Assembly: GCF_021916785.1 (NCBI RefSeq)
Contig: NZ_JAKCFC010000008.1
Coordinates: forward strand, 1-64,000
Reading direction: 5' to 3'
DNA length: 64,000 nucleotides
From: Mycolicibacterium lacusdiani
GTDB lineage: Bacteria > Actinomycetota > Actinomycetes > Mycobacteriales > Mycobacteriaceae
The notes beneath the pieces are model-generated. The model did not search any database and was not told where the DNA came from. It saw only the letters and a list, made by a program, of their open reading frames with translations. The translations under genes were made by a program, and so were the position numbers. This document shows positions 25,489 to 33,753 of the stretch, in pieces; positions within the stretch are counted from its first letter, which is position 1, and each line of letters starts with the position of its first letter.

Positions 25489-26241
25489 GTGCTGATCAAG
25501 GACGCCGTTGCCGTCGTCACCGGTGGCGCATCCGGTCTGGGTCTCGCCACGACCAAGCGGCTGCTCGACGCCGGAGCCAGCGTGGTCGTGATCGACCTGC
25601 GTGAAGGCGACGAGCTGGCGAAGCTGGGGGACCGGGTGCGGTTCGCCTCCGCCGACGTGACCGATGAGGCCGCCGTCACCCAGGCCCTCGACCTCGCCGA
25701 GTCGCTCGGCCCGCTGCGCATCAACGTCAACTGCGCGGGCATCGGCAGCGCGATGAAGACGCTGAGCAAGAACGGCCCGTTCCCGCTCGACGTGTTCAGC
25801 AAGACCATCCAGGTCAACTTGATCGGCACCTTCAACGTGCTGCGGCTGTCGGCCGAGCGCATCGCCAAGACCGAGCCGGTCGGCGAGGAGCGCGGCGTCA
25901 TCATCAACACCGCATCCGTCGCGGCGTTCGAGGGACAGATCGGCCAGGCTGCCTACTCGGCGTCCAAGGGCGGCGTCGTCGGCATGACGCTGCCGATCGC
26001 GCGTGACCTCTCGCGTGAGCTGATCCGCGTGTGCACGATCGCCCCCGGCCTGTTCAAGACTCCGCTGCTGGGCTCACTGCCCGAGGAGGCGCAGCGCTCA
26101 CTCGGTCAGCAGGTGCCGCACCCCGCCCGCCTCGGCGATCCCGACGAGTACGGCGCGCTTGCCGTGCACATCGTCGAGAACCCGATGCTCAACGGTGAGG
26201 TCATCCGCCTCGACGGCGCGATCCGCATGGCTCCGCGGTAG
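25489..26241 (+). CDS. SDR, 3-hydroxyacyl-CoA dehydrogenase type II-like
   Basis: The 250-aa SDR has TGGASGLG (11-18), the Asp at the end of strand 2 (VIDL) for NAD preference, and the catalytic triad Ser143, Tyr156, Lys160. Its sequence matches the HSD17B10/type-II hydroxyacyl-CoA dehydrogenase group; the M. tuberculosis counterpart by position is Rv1144. With mcr next door, oxidation of a 2-methyl-3-hydroxyacyl-CoA is plausible. AAAGGAATG lies upstream of the GTG. Confidence 0.92.
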   Translation: MLIKDAVAVVTGGASGLGLATTKRLLDAGASVVVIDLREGDELAKLGDRVRFASADVTDEAAVTQALDLAESLGPLRINVNCAGIGSAMKTLSKNGPFPLDVFSKTIQVNLIGTFNVLRLSAERIAKTEPVGEERGVIINTASVAAFEGQIGQAAYSASKGGVVGMTLPIARDLSRELIRVCTIAPGLFKTPLLGSLPEEAQRSLGQQVPHPARLGDPDEYGALAVHIVENPMLNGEVIRLDGAIRMAPR

Positions 26242-26256
26242 ACGGGGGTTGCGCAG

Positions 26257-27252
26257 ATGAGCATCACGACGAAGTTCACCGAGGTCTTCGGGGTCGAGCA
26301 CCCCATCGCCCAGGGTGGCATGCAGTGGGTCGGGCGCGCGGAGTTGGTGGCAGCCGTCGCCAACGCCGGTGGCCTCGGCTTCATCACCGCGCTGACACAG
26401 CCCACCCCTGCCGATCTGGCCCGCGAGATCGCCAAGACGCGTGAGCTGACCGACAAGCCGTTCGGCGTGAACCTCACGATCCTGCCGTCGATCAACCCAC
26501 CGCCGTACGACGAGTACCGCCAGGTGATCGTCGACGAGGGCGTGAAGATCGTCGAGACGGCGGGCTCCAACCCGGCGCCGCACCTGCCGATGTTCCATGA
26601 CAACGGCATCAAGGTGCTGCACAAGTGCACGTCGGTGCGGCACGGCGTGAAGGCCCAAAGCCTCGGCGTCGACGGCATCAGCATCGACGGCTTCGAGTGC
26701 GCAGGCCATCCCGGCGAGGACGACGTGCCCGGGCTGGTCCTGATTCCCGCTGCTGCCAAGCAGATCGAGATCCCGATGATCGCCTCGGGCGGCTTCGGCG
26801 ACGCGCGTGGCCTGGTCGCCGCGCTGGCCCTGGGTGCCGACGGCATCAACATGGGGACGCGGTTCATGTGCACGCAGGAGTCGTGCATCCACCAGAACGT
26901 CAAGGATGCGATCGTCGCGGGTGACGAACGCGGTACCGAGCTGATCTTCCGGACCCTGCGGAACACCGCGCGCGTGGCGAGCAACACCGTCTCCCGCGAG
27001 GTCGTCGAGATCCTGAATCGCGGCGGTCAGTTCGAGGAGGTCAAGGACCTGGTCGCCGGGGTGCGTGGCCGTCGGGTGTTCGACGACGGCGACCTCGACG
27101 CGGGCATCTGGACCGTCGGCACCGTCATGGGTCTGATCGACGACATCCCGACGTGCGACGAGCTGATCTCGCGCATCGTGCGCGAGGCCGAGGACATCAT
27201 CACCGGGCGGCTCGGCAGCATGGTCGCGACCGCGGCGGCTGTCAGCGCCTAG
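26257..27252 (+). CDS. Nitronate monooxygenase-family flavoenzyme
   Basis: The 331-aa FMN TIM barrel has PIAQGGMQWVGRAELVAAVANAGGLG at its start, the GFECAGHPGEDD segment and the phosphate-binding ASGGFGDARG / LGADGINMGTRF loops. Such proteins oxidise alkyl nitronates or act as enoyl reductases. It lies 15 bp after the SDR gene and is followed by a strong terminator, so mcr-SDR-NMO likely form one unit with an acyl-CoA role. The exact reaction is not certain. Confidence 0.9.
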   Translation: MSITTKFTEVFGVEHPIAQGGMQWVGRAELVAAVANAGGLGFITALTQPTPADLAREIAKTRELTDKPFGVNLTILPSINPPPYDEYRQVIVDEGVKIVETAGSNPAPHLPMFHDNGIKVLHKCTSVRHGVKAQSLGVDGISIDGFECAGHPGEDDVPGLVLIPAAAKQIEIPMIASGGFGDARGLVAALALGADGINMGTRFMCTQESCIHQNVKDAIVAGDERGTELIFRTLRNTARVASNTVSREVVEILNRGGQFEEVKDLVAGVRGRRVFDDGDLDAGIWTVGTVMGLIDDIPTCDELISRIVREAEDIITGRLGSMVATAAAVSA

Positions 27253-27280
27253 ATCGGATCAGGACCGGACCTCGAGACGG

Positions 27281-27313
27281 AGAAAGCCGCCGACCATGGG
27301 TCGGCGGCTTTCT
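27281..27313. terminator. Terminator with 15-bp stem and 3-nt loop
   Basis: Arms AGAAAGCCGCCGACC (27281-27295) and the exact complement (27299-27313) surround ATG. T-rich sequence follows. It lies between the convergent NMO gene and the first 46-aa small gene and can serve both. Confidence 0.9.
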
Positions 27314-27385
27314 TCACGTTCGGCTCGATCAGGCGTCCAGGATCCCGGCGCGCAGGGGTGTTGAACCCGGGCGCCGGCTACTGGA

Positions 27386-27526
27386 TCAGACTGCGGCGGC
27401 GAGATCCGGGAACTGTTCGGCGGTGTCACCCTCGAAGAGGATGTCGCCGTGGTAGAGCGCTTCGAAATCAACCTTGATCACGTTGTCACTGCTGTCGTCG
27501 ATCCACATGTACTGAACAGTAACCAC
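27386..27526 (-). CDS. 46-aa small protein, copy A (tandem pair)
   Basis: A GTG at 27526 opens 46 codons to a TGA at 27386-27388. The protein begins MVTVQYMWIDDSS, has the core VIKVDFEALYHGD, and ends EQFPDLAAAV. It is acidic, has no Cys, signal peptide or membrane helix, and matches no family I recognise. A second gene 258 bp upstream encodes 40 of the same 46 residues. Of the 22 codons that differ, the start codon aside, 15 are silent. That is the mark of purifying selection on the protein. A terminator follows on the minus strand (27281-27313). The sequence before both starts is also conserved, so promoter and gene were duplicated together. Confidence 0.8.
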   Translation of the reverse strand: MVTVQYMWIDDSSDNVIKVDFEALYHGDILFEGDTAEQFPDLAAAV

Positions 27527-27644
27527 GGGGATTGAGAGAACTCTGAGCCCATCTTCTGAAATTGGTGGCAGCTCTTACCGCTGAGTAGGTTGCGGCGCTC
27601 CGGCAAAGCCGCGCGAGACCTGGGAACTCCCCCCGGAACGCGGA

Positions 27645-27673
27645 GAGCCGCCGACGGCATGCGTCGGCGGCTC
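27645..27673. terminator. Terminator between the two 46-aa genes
   Basis: Perfect 12-bp arms GAGCCGCCGACG (27645-27656) and CGTCGGCGGCTC (27662-27673) enclose GCATG. It resembles the terminator after copy A (the GCCGCCGAC core is shared), so each small gene appears to have its own terminator. Confidence 0.75.
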
Positions 27674-27783
27674 GCGTCATGCCCGGACCGCCCTCGTCGC
27701 GCCTCGCGACGCTCGACCGCAGTCGCGCAACGCGCATCCGCGCTGCTCGCAGCAGTCATGCCGAGCGGGTGGACCCGCTTCGG

Positions 27784-27924
27784 TCAGACCGCGGCAGCGA
27801 GGTCGGGAAACTGCTCGGAGGTGTCACCCTCGACCAGGACGTCCCCGTGATAGAGGGCCTCGAAGTCGACCTTGATGACATCGGCACTGGTGTCGTCGAT
27901 CCACATGTACTGGACAGTAACCAT
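27784..27924 (-). CDS. 46-aa small protein, copy B (tandem pair)
   Basis: An ATG at 27924 opens 46 codons to a TGA at 27784-27786. The start is MVTVQYMWIDDTS and the end EQFPDLAAAV. It differs from copy A at residues 12, 14, 15, 29, 31 and 36, all conservative or surface-type changes. An in-frame ATG at 27930 could add two residues. The conserved upstream block shared with copy A includes AACCTAC, GGTAAGA and TTTCAGAA on the minus strand. No clear Shine-Dalgarno is visible before either copy. The gene is divergent from the mmpL13-like gene. Function is unknown. Confidence 0.8.
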   Translation of the reverse strand: MVTVQYMWIDDTSADVIKVDFEALYHGDVLVEGDTSEQFPDLAAAV

Positions 27925-28050
27925 CACCATTAAGAGGACTTTGAGTCACGATTCTGAAAACCATGGCAATTCTTACCCACGGGTAGGTTCCACCGGCCGG
28001 CAACGAGCTGCAGCGCGGGGCGAAGCCATTGACCGCTCTTGGTTACCGCT

Positions 28051-28061
28051 GTTAAGTTAAC
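28051..28061. promoter_or_regulatory. Short palindrome before the MmpL operon
   Basis: GTTAAGTTAAC is a perfect 5-bp inverted repeat around G, 28 bp before the chosen start of the transporter gene. A TetR gene is second in the operon, so this could be its site. The element is short and the call is tentative. Confidence 0.35.
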
Positions 28062-28089
28062 GCTGATTTCTCAGGGGGAGGGAACCACC

Positions 28090-30393
28090 TTGCTGCGTCG
28101 AATTGCCGTACTTGCCATCCATGCGCCCAGGCGGGTGCTGGCTGCCGCCGCGGTCGTGATGGTGGCCGCAGCAGTGTTCGGCATCCCCGTCGCCAAGAGC
28201 CTGTCCGCGGGCGGCTTCGCCGACCCCGCCTCCGAGTCATCCCAAGCCACCCAGCTGCTGACCGACGAGTTCGACCAGGGCGACATGCAGATGCTCGTCG
28301 CCATCACCGCACCCGACGGCGTCGACAGCCCCGCGGCCAAGGCGGCGGCCGCCGACATCGTCGCTGAGATCGAGCAGTCGCCGCACACGTCCACCGTCAC
28401 GTCGGCCTGGACCGCGCCCCCGGAGGTCGCAGCCGGGTTGACGAGCCGCGACGGCAAGTCGGGTCTCATCGTCGCCGGCATGACCGGTGGCGAGAACATG
28501 GCCCAGAAGTACGCCAAGGCACTCGCCGACGAGGTCGTCCACGACCGGGACGGCGTCACCGTGCGCGCCGGTGGTGTCGCCATGGTCTACGCGCAGATCA
28601 GCGCTCAATCCGAGCGCGATCTGCTGCTCATGGAGGCGATCGCCATCCCGCTCAGCTTCCTGGTGCTGGTCTGGGTGTTCGGCGGTCTGATCGCCGCTGC
28701 GCTGCCGATGATGATCGGCGCGTTCGCGATCGTCGGCACCATGTCGGTGCTGCGGCTGATCACGTTCGGCACGGACGTGTCCATCTTCGCGCTCAACCTC
28801 TCGACGGCCATGGGCCTGGCGCTCGCGATCGACTACACGTTGCTGATCATCAGTCGCTTCCGCGAAGAACTGGCCGACGGCGTGCCGCGCGAACGGGCGC
28901 TGATCCGCACCATGTCGACCGCGGGACGCACGGTGCTGTTCTCCGCCGTGACCGTCGCCCTGTCGATGGCGGCGATGCTGCTGTTCCCCATGTACTTCCT
29001 CAAGTCGTTCGCCTACGCCGGCGTCGCCACGGTGGCGTTCGCAGCCTTCGCGGCGGTGGTCATCACCCCCGCCGCCATCTGGTTCCTCGGCGACCGGCTG
29101 GACTCGCTGGACGTGCGAAAGCCGTTGCGGCGCCTGTTCGGTCGTCGGGAACCGGCGCCGAAGCCCGTGGACCGGCTGTTCTGGTACCGGTCGACCAAGA
29201 TGGTCACGCGGCGTGCACTGCCGATCGGTCTGGCCGTCGTGGTGCTGCTGCTCGCTCTCGGCGCACCGTTCCTCTCGGTGAAGTGGGGGTTCCCCGACGA
29301 TCGCGTGCTGCCGAAGTCGGCGTCCGCACACGTGGTCGGCGACGAGCTGCGCAACGACTACGCCGAGGACTCGGCCACCGCGGTCTCAGTGGTGATCCCC
29401 AATGCGGACGGGTTGACGCCGAACGTCATCGAGCGCTACGCCGCGGACCTGTCGCGGGTCGCGGACGTGGCGGCGGTGTCGGCGCCCACCGGCACGTTCG
29501 TCGCGGGGAACCGGGTCGGCCCGCCGAGTGCCGCGACAGGCGTCGCCGAGGGCAGCGCGTTCCTCACGATCAGCAGCAAGGCACCGCTGTTCTCGGACGC
29601 CTCCGAGGCCCAGCTCGACGCGTTGCATGCTGTCGCAGGCCCGGACGGACGTGCCGTGCAGTTCACCGGCGTGGCCCAGATCAACAGGGACAGCGTCGAT
29701 GCCATCACCGAGCGGCTGCCGCTGGTGCTCGGTCTGATCGCGGTCATCACCTTCGGGCTGCTGTTCCTCCTGACCGGCAGCGTGGTGCTCCCGTTGAAGG
29801 CGATCGTGCTCAACGTCCTGTCGCTGGGTGCGGCGTTCGGTGCGCTGGTGTGGATCTTCCAGGAGGGTCACCTGAGCGCATTCGGCACGACGCCCACCGG
29901 AACCCTGGTGGCGAACATGCCCGTGCTGCTGTTCTGCATCGCGTTCGGGTTGTCGATGGACTACGAGGTGTTCCTGGTCGCGCGGATCCGGGAGTACTGG
30001 CTGAAGATGCGCGCCGACGGGCCCGCGACGCTGACGCGCGTCGAGGCCCGCGCCGTCAACGACGAAGCCGTCGCGATGGGCCTGGCCCGGACCGGCCGCG
30101 TCATCACCGCTGCCGCGCTCGTCATGTCGATCTCGTTCGCCGCGCTCATCGCCGCGCAGGTGTCGTTCATGCGGATGTTCGGCGTCGGACTGACCCTCGC
30201 CATCCTCGTCGACGCGACGCTGGTGCGCATGCTGCTGGTGCCGTCGTTCATGCACCTCATGGGTGGCTGGAACTGGTGGGCGCCGAAGCCACTGACCCGG
30301 CTGCATCAGCGCATCGGGATCAGTGAATCCGGACCCGAGGTCGCCGCGGGGCGCCATCGGCTGGTCGATGCCACAGAGGGCAGCGGGACGTGA
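28090..30393 (+). CDS. mmpL13: MMPL-family (RND) transporter, intact mmpL13-like
   Basis: The 767-aa protein has the MmpL layout: helix 1, a first external domain of about 150 residues, five helices, a linker (residues about 340-375), helix 7, a second external domain and five more helices. The proton-relay signatures GLALAIDYTLLIISRFREE and GLSMDYEVFLVARIREYW are both present. It should export or translocate a lipid using the proton gradient. I chose the TTG at 28090 because GGGGGAGGG lies before it. By position it corresponds to M. tuberculosis mmpL13a/b, which I recall as split; here the frame is continuous. It overlaps the TetR gene by 4 bp (GTGA). Confidence 0.9.
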   Translation: MLRRIAVLAIHAPRRVLAAAAVVMVAAAVFGIPVAKSLSAGGFADPASESSQATQLLTDEFDQGDMQMLVAITAPDGVDSPAAKAAAADIVAEIEQSPHTSTVTSAWTAPPEVAAGLTSRDGKSGLIVAGMTGGENMAQKYAKALADEVVHDRDGVTVRAGGVAMVYAQISAQSERDLLLMEAIAIPLSFLVLVWVFGGLIAAALPMMIGAFAIVGTMSVLRLITFGTDVSIFALNLSTAMGLALAIDYTLLIISRFREELADGVPRERALIRTMSTAGRTVLFSAVTVALSMAAMLLFPMYFLKSFAYAGVATVAFAAFAAVVITPAAIWFLGDRLDSLDVRKPLRRLFGRREPAPKPVDRLFWYRSTKMVTRRALPIGLAVVVLLLALGAPFLSVKWGFPDDRVLPKSASAHVVGDELRNDYAEDSATAVSVVIPNADGLTPNVIERYAADLSRVADVAAVSAPTGTFVAGNRVGPPSAATGVAEGSAFLTISSKAPLFSDASEAQLDALHAVAGPDGRAVQFTGVAQINRDSVDAITERLPLVLGLIAVITFGLLFLLTGSVVLPLKAIVLNVLSLGAAFGALVWIFQEGHLSAFGTTPTGTLVANMPVLLFCIAFGLSMDYEVFLVARIREYWLKMRADGPATLTRVEARAVNDEAVAMGLARTGRVITAAALVMSISFAALIAAQVSFMRMFGVGLTLAILVDATLVRMLLVPSFMHLMGGWNWWAPKPLTRLHQRIGISESGPEVAAGRHRLVDATEGSGT

Positions 30394-31073
30394 CCGTCGA
30401 GCACCTCAAGCGACGGCGCGCGCCACGCGGGTCGGGCGACCAACTGCGCGAGGAGATACTCGACGCGACCACCGACCTCCTGCTGGAGACCGGGCACGCC
30501 AAGGCCGTCCCGATCCGCGCGGTGGCCCACCGGGTGGGCGTCACGCCGCCGTCGATCTACCTGCACTTCGACGACAAGGACGCCCTGCTCGACGCCGTGT
30601 GCGCGAGGTACTTCGAACGACTGGACGTGGTGATGCAGCGGCTCGCCGCCGACCAGCCGACCACCATCGAGCGACTCCGCGCACAGGGCATGGCCTACGT
30701 GCGCTTCGCGCTCGACAACCCGGAGCTGTACCGCATCGCCACGATGGGCGATCCGATGCCCGGCAGCGACGTCGACGCGACGCTGAACAGCTCGGCCTTC
30801 GTGCACCTGCGGGATACGGTGCAGGCTCTCGTCGACGAGGGCATCTACCCGCCCGGGGACGCCACTGTCATGGGCCTCGAGCTGTTGACGGTCGCCCACG
30901 GGGTGGCTGCGCTGCTGATCGCGCGGCCCCACATGCCGTTCGGCGACGCCGAGGAGTTCGCCGACCGGGTGCTGCGCTCGGCGTGCTTCGGGCGGATCCT
31001 GTTGGGGACGGTCGGCACCGACACCGAGCCGCAGCACGCCGTCGAGTTCCTGAAGGGAATGTCCGATGACTGA
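30390..31073 (+). CDS. TetR-family transcriptional regulator
   Basis: The 227-aa protein has an N-terminal HTH (about 20-65; IRAVAHRVGVTPPSIYLHFDDKDALLDAV) and a C-terminal domain of the TetR_C_25/WHG type. It starts at the GTG overlapping the mmpL13 stop and overlaps the methyltransferase ATG by 8 bp. It therefore sits inside the transporter operon and probably controls it. Confidence 0.9.
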   Translation: MTVEHLKRRRAPRGSGDQLREEILDATTDLLLETGHAKAVPIRAVAHRVGVTPPSIYLHFDDKDALLDAVCARYFERLDVVMQRLAADQPTTIERLRAQGMAYVRFALDNPELYRIATMGDPMPGSDVDATLNSSAFVHLRDTVQALVDEGIYPPGDATVMGLELLTVAHGVAALLIARPHMPFGDAEEFADRVLRSACFGRILLGTVGTDTEPQHAVEFLKGMSDD

Positions 31074-31704
31074 TCCTGACACCGTCGACAACCCGTTCTT
31101 CGCGAAGATGTGGGCGCGGATGTCGGCCCGCGAACCCGAGTCGATCGTGCGGCTGCGCCGGGAGAACCTCCGCGGCCTGACCGGGCGCGTCCTGGAGGTC
31201 GGCGCGGGAACCGGCACCAACTTCGCGCTCTACCCGACGACGGTCACCGAGGTGGTCGCCGTGGAACCCGAGGTGCGGCTGGCCGCCCTGGCCCGCGAGG
31301 CCGCTGCCACGGCGCCCGTGCCCGTCACCGTCTCCACCGAGACGGTCGAACGGTATGCGGGTGCTGAGCCGTTCGACGCCGTGGTGTGCTCACTGGTCCT
31401 GTGCTCGGTGGCCGACCCCGATGCCGTTCTGCGGCAATTGTCGTCGATGCTGCGGCCGGGCGGCGAGCTGCGCTACCTCGAGCACGTCGCGGGCACGGGC
31501 TGGCGATCGCGGTTGCAGCGCGTGGCCGACGCGACGGTGTGGCCACGCCTACTCGGCAACTGTCACACCCATCGGCACACCGAGGCGTCGACCGTCGCCG
31601 CGGGCTTCGAGGTGGCCGACTCCCGCCGCGAGTGGGTGCTGCCGTCGTGGGTGCCCGCGCCGGTATCCGAGGCGGCCATCGGCCGCGCGGTCAGGCCGTC
31701 CTAG
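31066..31704 (+). CDS. Class I SAM-dependent methyltransferase
   Basis: The 212-aa protein has the SAM motif LEVGAGTGTNFALYP (about 44-58), an acidic residue after strand 2 (VAVEPE) and motif CSLVLCSVADP. This is the UbiE/phospholipid N-methyltransferase-like type. Its position after mmpL13 matches Rv1147c-region methyltransferases in M. tuberculosis (from memory). The ATG lies inside the end of the TetR gene, so expression is coupled to the transporter. Methylation of the exported lipid is an attractive but untested idea. Confidence 0.87.
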   Translation: MTDPDTVDNPFFAKMWARMSAREPESIVRLRRENLRGLTGRVLEVGAGTGTNFALYPTTVTEVVAVEPEVRLAALAREAAATAPVPVTVSTETVERYAGAEPFDAVVCSLVLCSVADPDAVLRQLSSMLRPGGELRYLEHVAGTGWRSRLQRVADATVWPRLLGNCHTHRHTEASTVAAGFEVADSRREWVLPSWVPAPVSEAAIGRAVRPS

Positions 31705-31771
31705 GAGCGCGCCGACGCTACGGTTGTTGCTCGAATATCGGCAAAACCCGTCGACAACCGTCGTCTCGGCG

Positions 31772-32485
31772 TCAGCCGAGGAGTGCGGGCAGGCGCTGGA
31801 GCAGCGTCGGCAGTGCCGTGGCAGCGGTCTCGCGCAGGCTGAGCGTCGCGGACGCCGACAGCGCGGTGGCCACGGGGTTCACCTCGATCACCGGGACGCC
31901 GTTGGCCAGCGCCATCTCCGGCAGGCCCGCGGCGGGGTAGACGACTGCCGACGTCCCGACCACGATCGCCACGTCGGCATTGGCGACGGCCTCCACCGAC
32001 CGGTCCCACGCCTCCGACGGCAGCGCCTCGCCGAACCACACGACGTTCGGCCGGATCATGCCGCCGCACGCACACCGGGGTGGGTCGACGGTCTCGACCG
32101 GCTCTGGCATGGCGGGGAGTTCGCCGTCGTAGGCGGCATCGCAACGGTCGCAACGGAATTCGAAGAGGCTGCCGTGCAGGTGGTGCACCCGCTGACTACC
32201 CGCGCGTTCGTGGAGGTCGTCGACGTTCTGGGTGACGACGTGCACCTCGGCGTAGTCCTGCCAGGCCGCGACGGCGCGATGGCCGTCGTTGGGTGCGACC
32301 CCCTTCATCATGTAGTGGCGCCACAGATACCAGGCCCACACCTTCTCCGGATGACGCTGCCAGCCGTCGGTGCTGGAGATTTCGTACGGGTCGACTTTCG
32401 CCCACAGTCCGGTCTCGACGTCGCGGAACGTCGGCACTCCACTCTCGGCCGAAATGCCGGCTCCGCTGAGCACGGTCACTTGCAC
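31772..32485 (-). CDS. cobB: Sirtuin NAD-dependent protein deacylase (class III type)
   Basis: The 237-aa sirtuin has GAGISAESGVPTFR, TQNVDDLHERAG, the catalytic His104 in HHLHGS, and a zinc site formed by CDRC and CAC. The YLWR sequence (Tyr53, Arg56) is the Tyr-x-x-Arg pair that marks SIRT5/CobB-type enzymes able to remove succinyl or malonyl groups. It matches Rv1151c closely in sequence and length when started at the GTG at 32485; three other in-frame starts lie within 9 bases. It is divergent from the GntR gene. Confidence 0.92.
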   Translation of the reverse strand: MQVTVLSGAGISAESGVPTFRDVETGLWAKVDPYEISSTDGWQRHPEKVWAWYLWRHYMMKGVAPNDGHRAVAAWQDYAEVHVVTQNVDDLHERAGSQRVHHLHGSLFEFRCDRCDAAYDGELPAMPEPVETVDPPRCACGGMIRPNVVWFGEALPSEAWDRSVEAVANADVAIVVGTSAVVYPAAGLPEMALANGVPVIEVNPVATALSASATLSLRETAATALPTLLQRLPALLG

Positions 32486-32522
32486 GTTCACCAAACTAGC
32501 CGTTCTTGGCCATACTGTGCAG

Positions 32523-32888
32523 GTGACCGATTTGGGGGAATGGGTTCGCGTCGATCCGCACGCTGCGAGACCTCTGTTCGATCAATTGCGGGTGCAGATC
32601 ATCGAGGGCGTTCGGGAGGGCAGGCTGACGCCGGGGACGCGGCTGCCCACCGTGCGCGAACTCGCCACGCAGCTGTCGATGGCGGTGAACACCGTCGCGC
32701 GGGCCTACCGGGAGCTGGAGTCCGCGGGCATCGTCGAGACCCGGGGGAGGTTCGGCACCTTCGTGGCCAGGGCCGATCCCGCCGACTCGGCGATGGCCAG
32801 CGCAGCTCACGCCTACGCGGCAACCGCCCGCTCCCTCGGCGTGGACAAGGCTGCGGCGCTCGAGTACGTCGAAGCGGCGTTCGGTTAG
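32523..32888 (+). CDS. Short GntR-family regulator (YtrA type)
   Basis: The 121-aa protein has a winged helix (about 15-80; PLFDQLRVQIIEGVREGRLTPG and LSMAVNTVARAYRELESAG) and a short helical tail, as in YtrA-type regulators without a ligand domain. It corresponds in length and position to Rv1152. A TANNNT-type -10 (TACTGT, 32513-32518) ends five bases before the GTG at 32523, so the mRNA may be leaderless. Its TAG overlaps the TAA of the convergent methyltransferase. Confidence 0.88.
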   Translation: MTDLGEWVRVDPHAARPLFDQLRVQIIEGVREGRLTPGTRLPTVRELATQLSMAVNTVARAYRELESAGIVETRGRFGTFVARADPADSAMASAAHAYAATARSLGVDKAAALEYVEAAFG

Positions 32889-33724
32889 CCGAATTCGAGC
32901 AGGGTGAACGCCGGCCGCACCGGATCGAACAGCGGGATTCGCTGGATCGCCCACAGCGCCGCGTTGAACACCCGGCCGCGGCCAGCAGGCAGCGCCACGT
33001 CGTGCACGGCACGGATGCCGGGCACCACGTCGACGAGTCGGGCGGCCTCGGATGCCGACATGCTGAACGGCATCGGGGGCACCTTGTAGCGCATAGACGT
33101 CCGCATGCCGCGGCGCGCGATCCAGGCGAACCACGACGGCGGCAGGTCGAACATCATCGCGCCGCCGGGGAAGCGCTTGGCGCACTCGGTGATCAGCGCC
33201 ATCGCCTCGGTCGGCTGCAGGTACATCAGCAGCCCCTCGGCCGTGATGAACACGCCGTCGGTCGGGTCGACGCGGTCCATCCAGCCGTAGTCGAGCGCCG
33301 ACTGGGCGGCGACCTCGACGCGGTCGGACTCCGGCAGCAGCTTGTTGCGCAGTTCGACGATCGGCGGCAGGTCGACGGTGAGCCAGCGGAACTTCCCGCC
33401 GGCGTCCGTTGAAAGCCGCCAGAAACTCGTCTGCAGTCCCTCGGCCAGCGCCACGACGGTGGCCGCCGGGTGGTCGCGCAGATACGTGCGGGTCGCGTCG
33501 TCGAATGCGAGCGCGCGGATCGCCATGTCCTGGCGGCGGGCGTACCCGAACTTCGCGAAGTCGTAGTCGATCTTGTCGACGAGCGTGACTGCCATCGGAT
33601 CGTCGATGATCGCGTCGGGCCTGCGCGCCTCGCTGGCGCGGACCTGCAACGTCAGCAGCGCAGTCTCCGAGACGCCGGACAGGACGGCGTCGACCTTGGA
33701 TTCCGGGCGGGGTGTCGAACTCAC
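32885..33724 (-). CDS. SAM-dependent methyltransferase, LCMT/PPM-like (copy 1)
   Basis: The 279-aa protein belongs to the leucine-carboxyl-methyltransferase-like family common in mycobacteria: AIIDDPMAVTL, VVALAEGLQTSFWRL, WLTVDLPP and FITAEGLLMYL are in the expected order. It starts at a GTG (33724). By position it corresponds to Rv1153c (omt). A second member with the same motifs lies 29 bp upstream. The true acceptor is not known. Confidence 0.88.
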   Translation of the reverse strand: MSSTPRPESKVDAVLSGVSETALLTLQVRASEARRPDAIIDDPMAVTLVDKIDYDFAKFGYARRQDMAIRALAFDDATRTYLRDHPAATVVALAEGLQTSFWRLSTDAGGKFRWLTVDLPPIVELRNKLLPESDRVEVAAQSALDYGWMDRVDPTDGVFITAEGLLMYLQPTEAMALITECAKRFPGGAMMFDLPPSWFAWIARRGMRTSMRYKVPPMPFSMSASEAARLVDVVPGIRAVHDVALPAGRGRVFNAALWAIQRIPLFDPVRPAFTLLEFG

Positions 33725-33753
33725 CTTCGCGAATGTACCGAAGGCCTGGAAAG

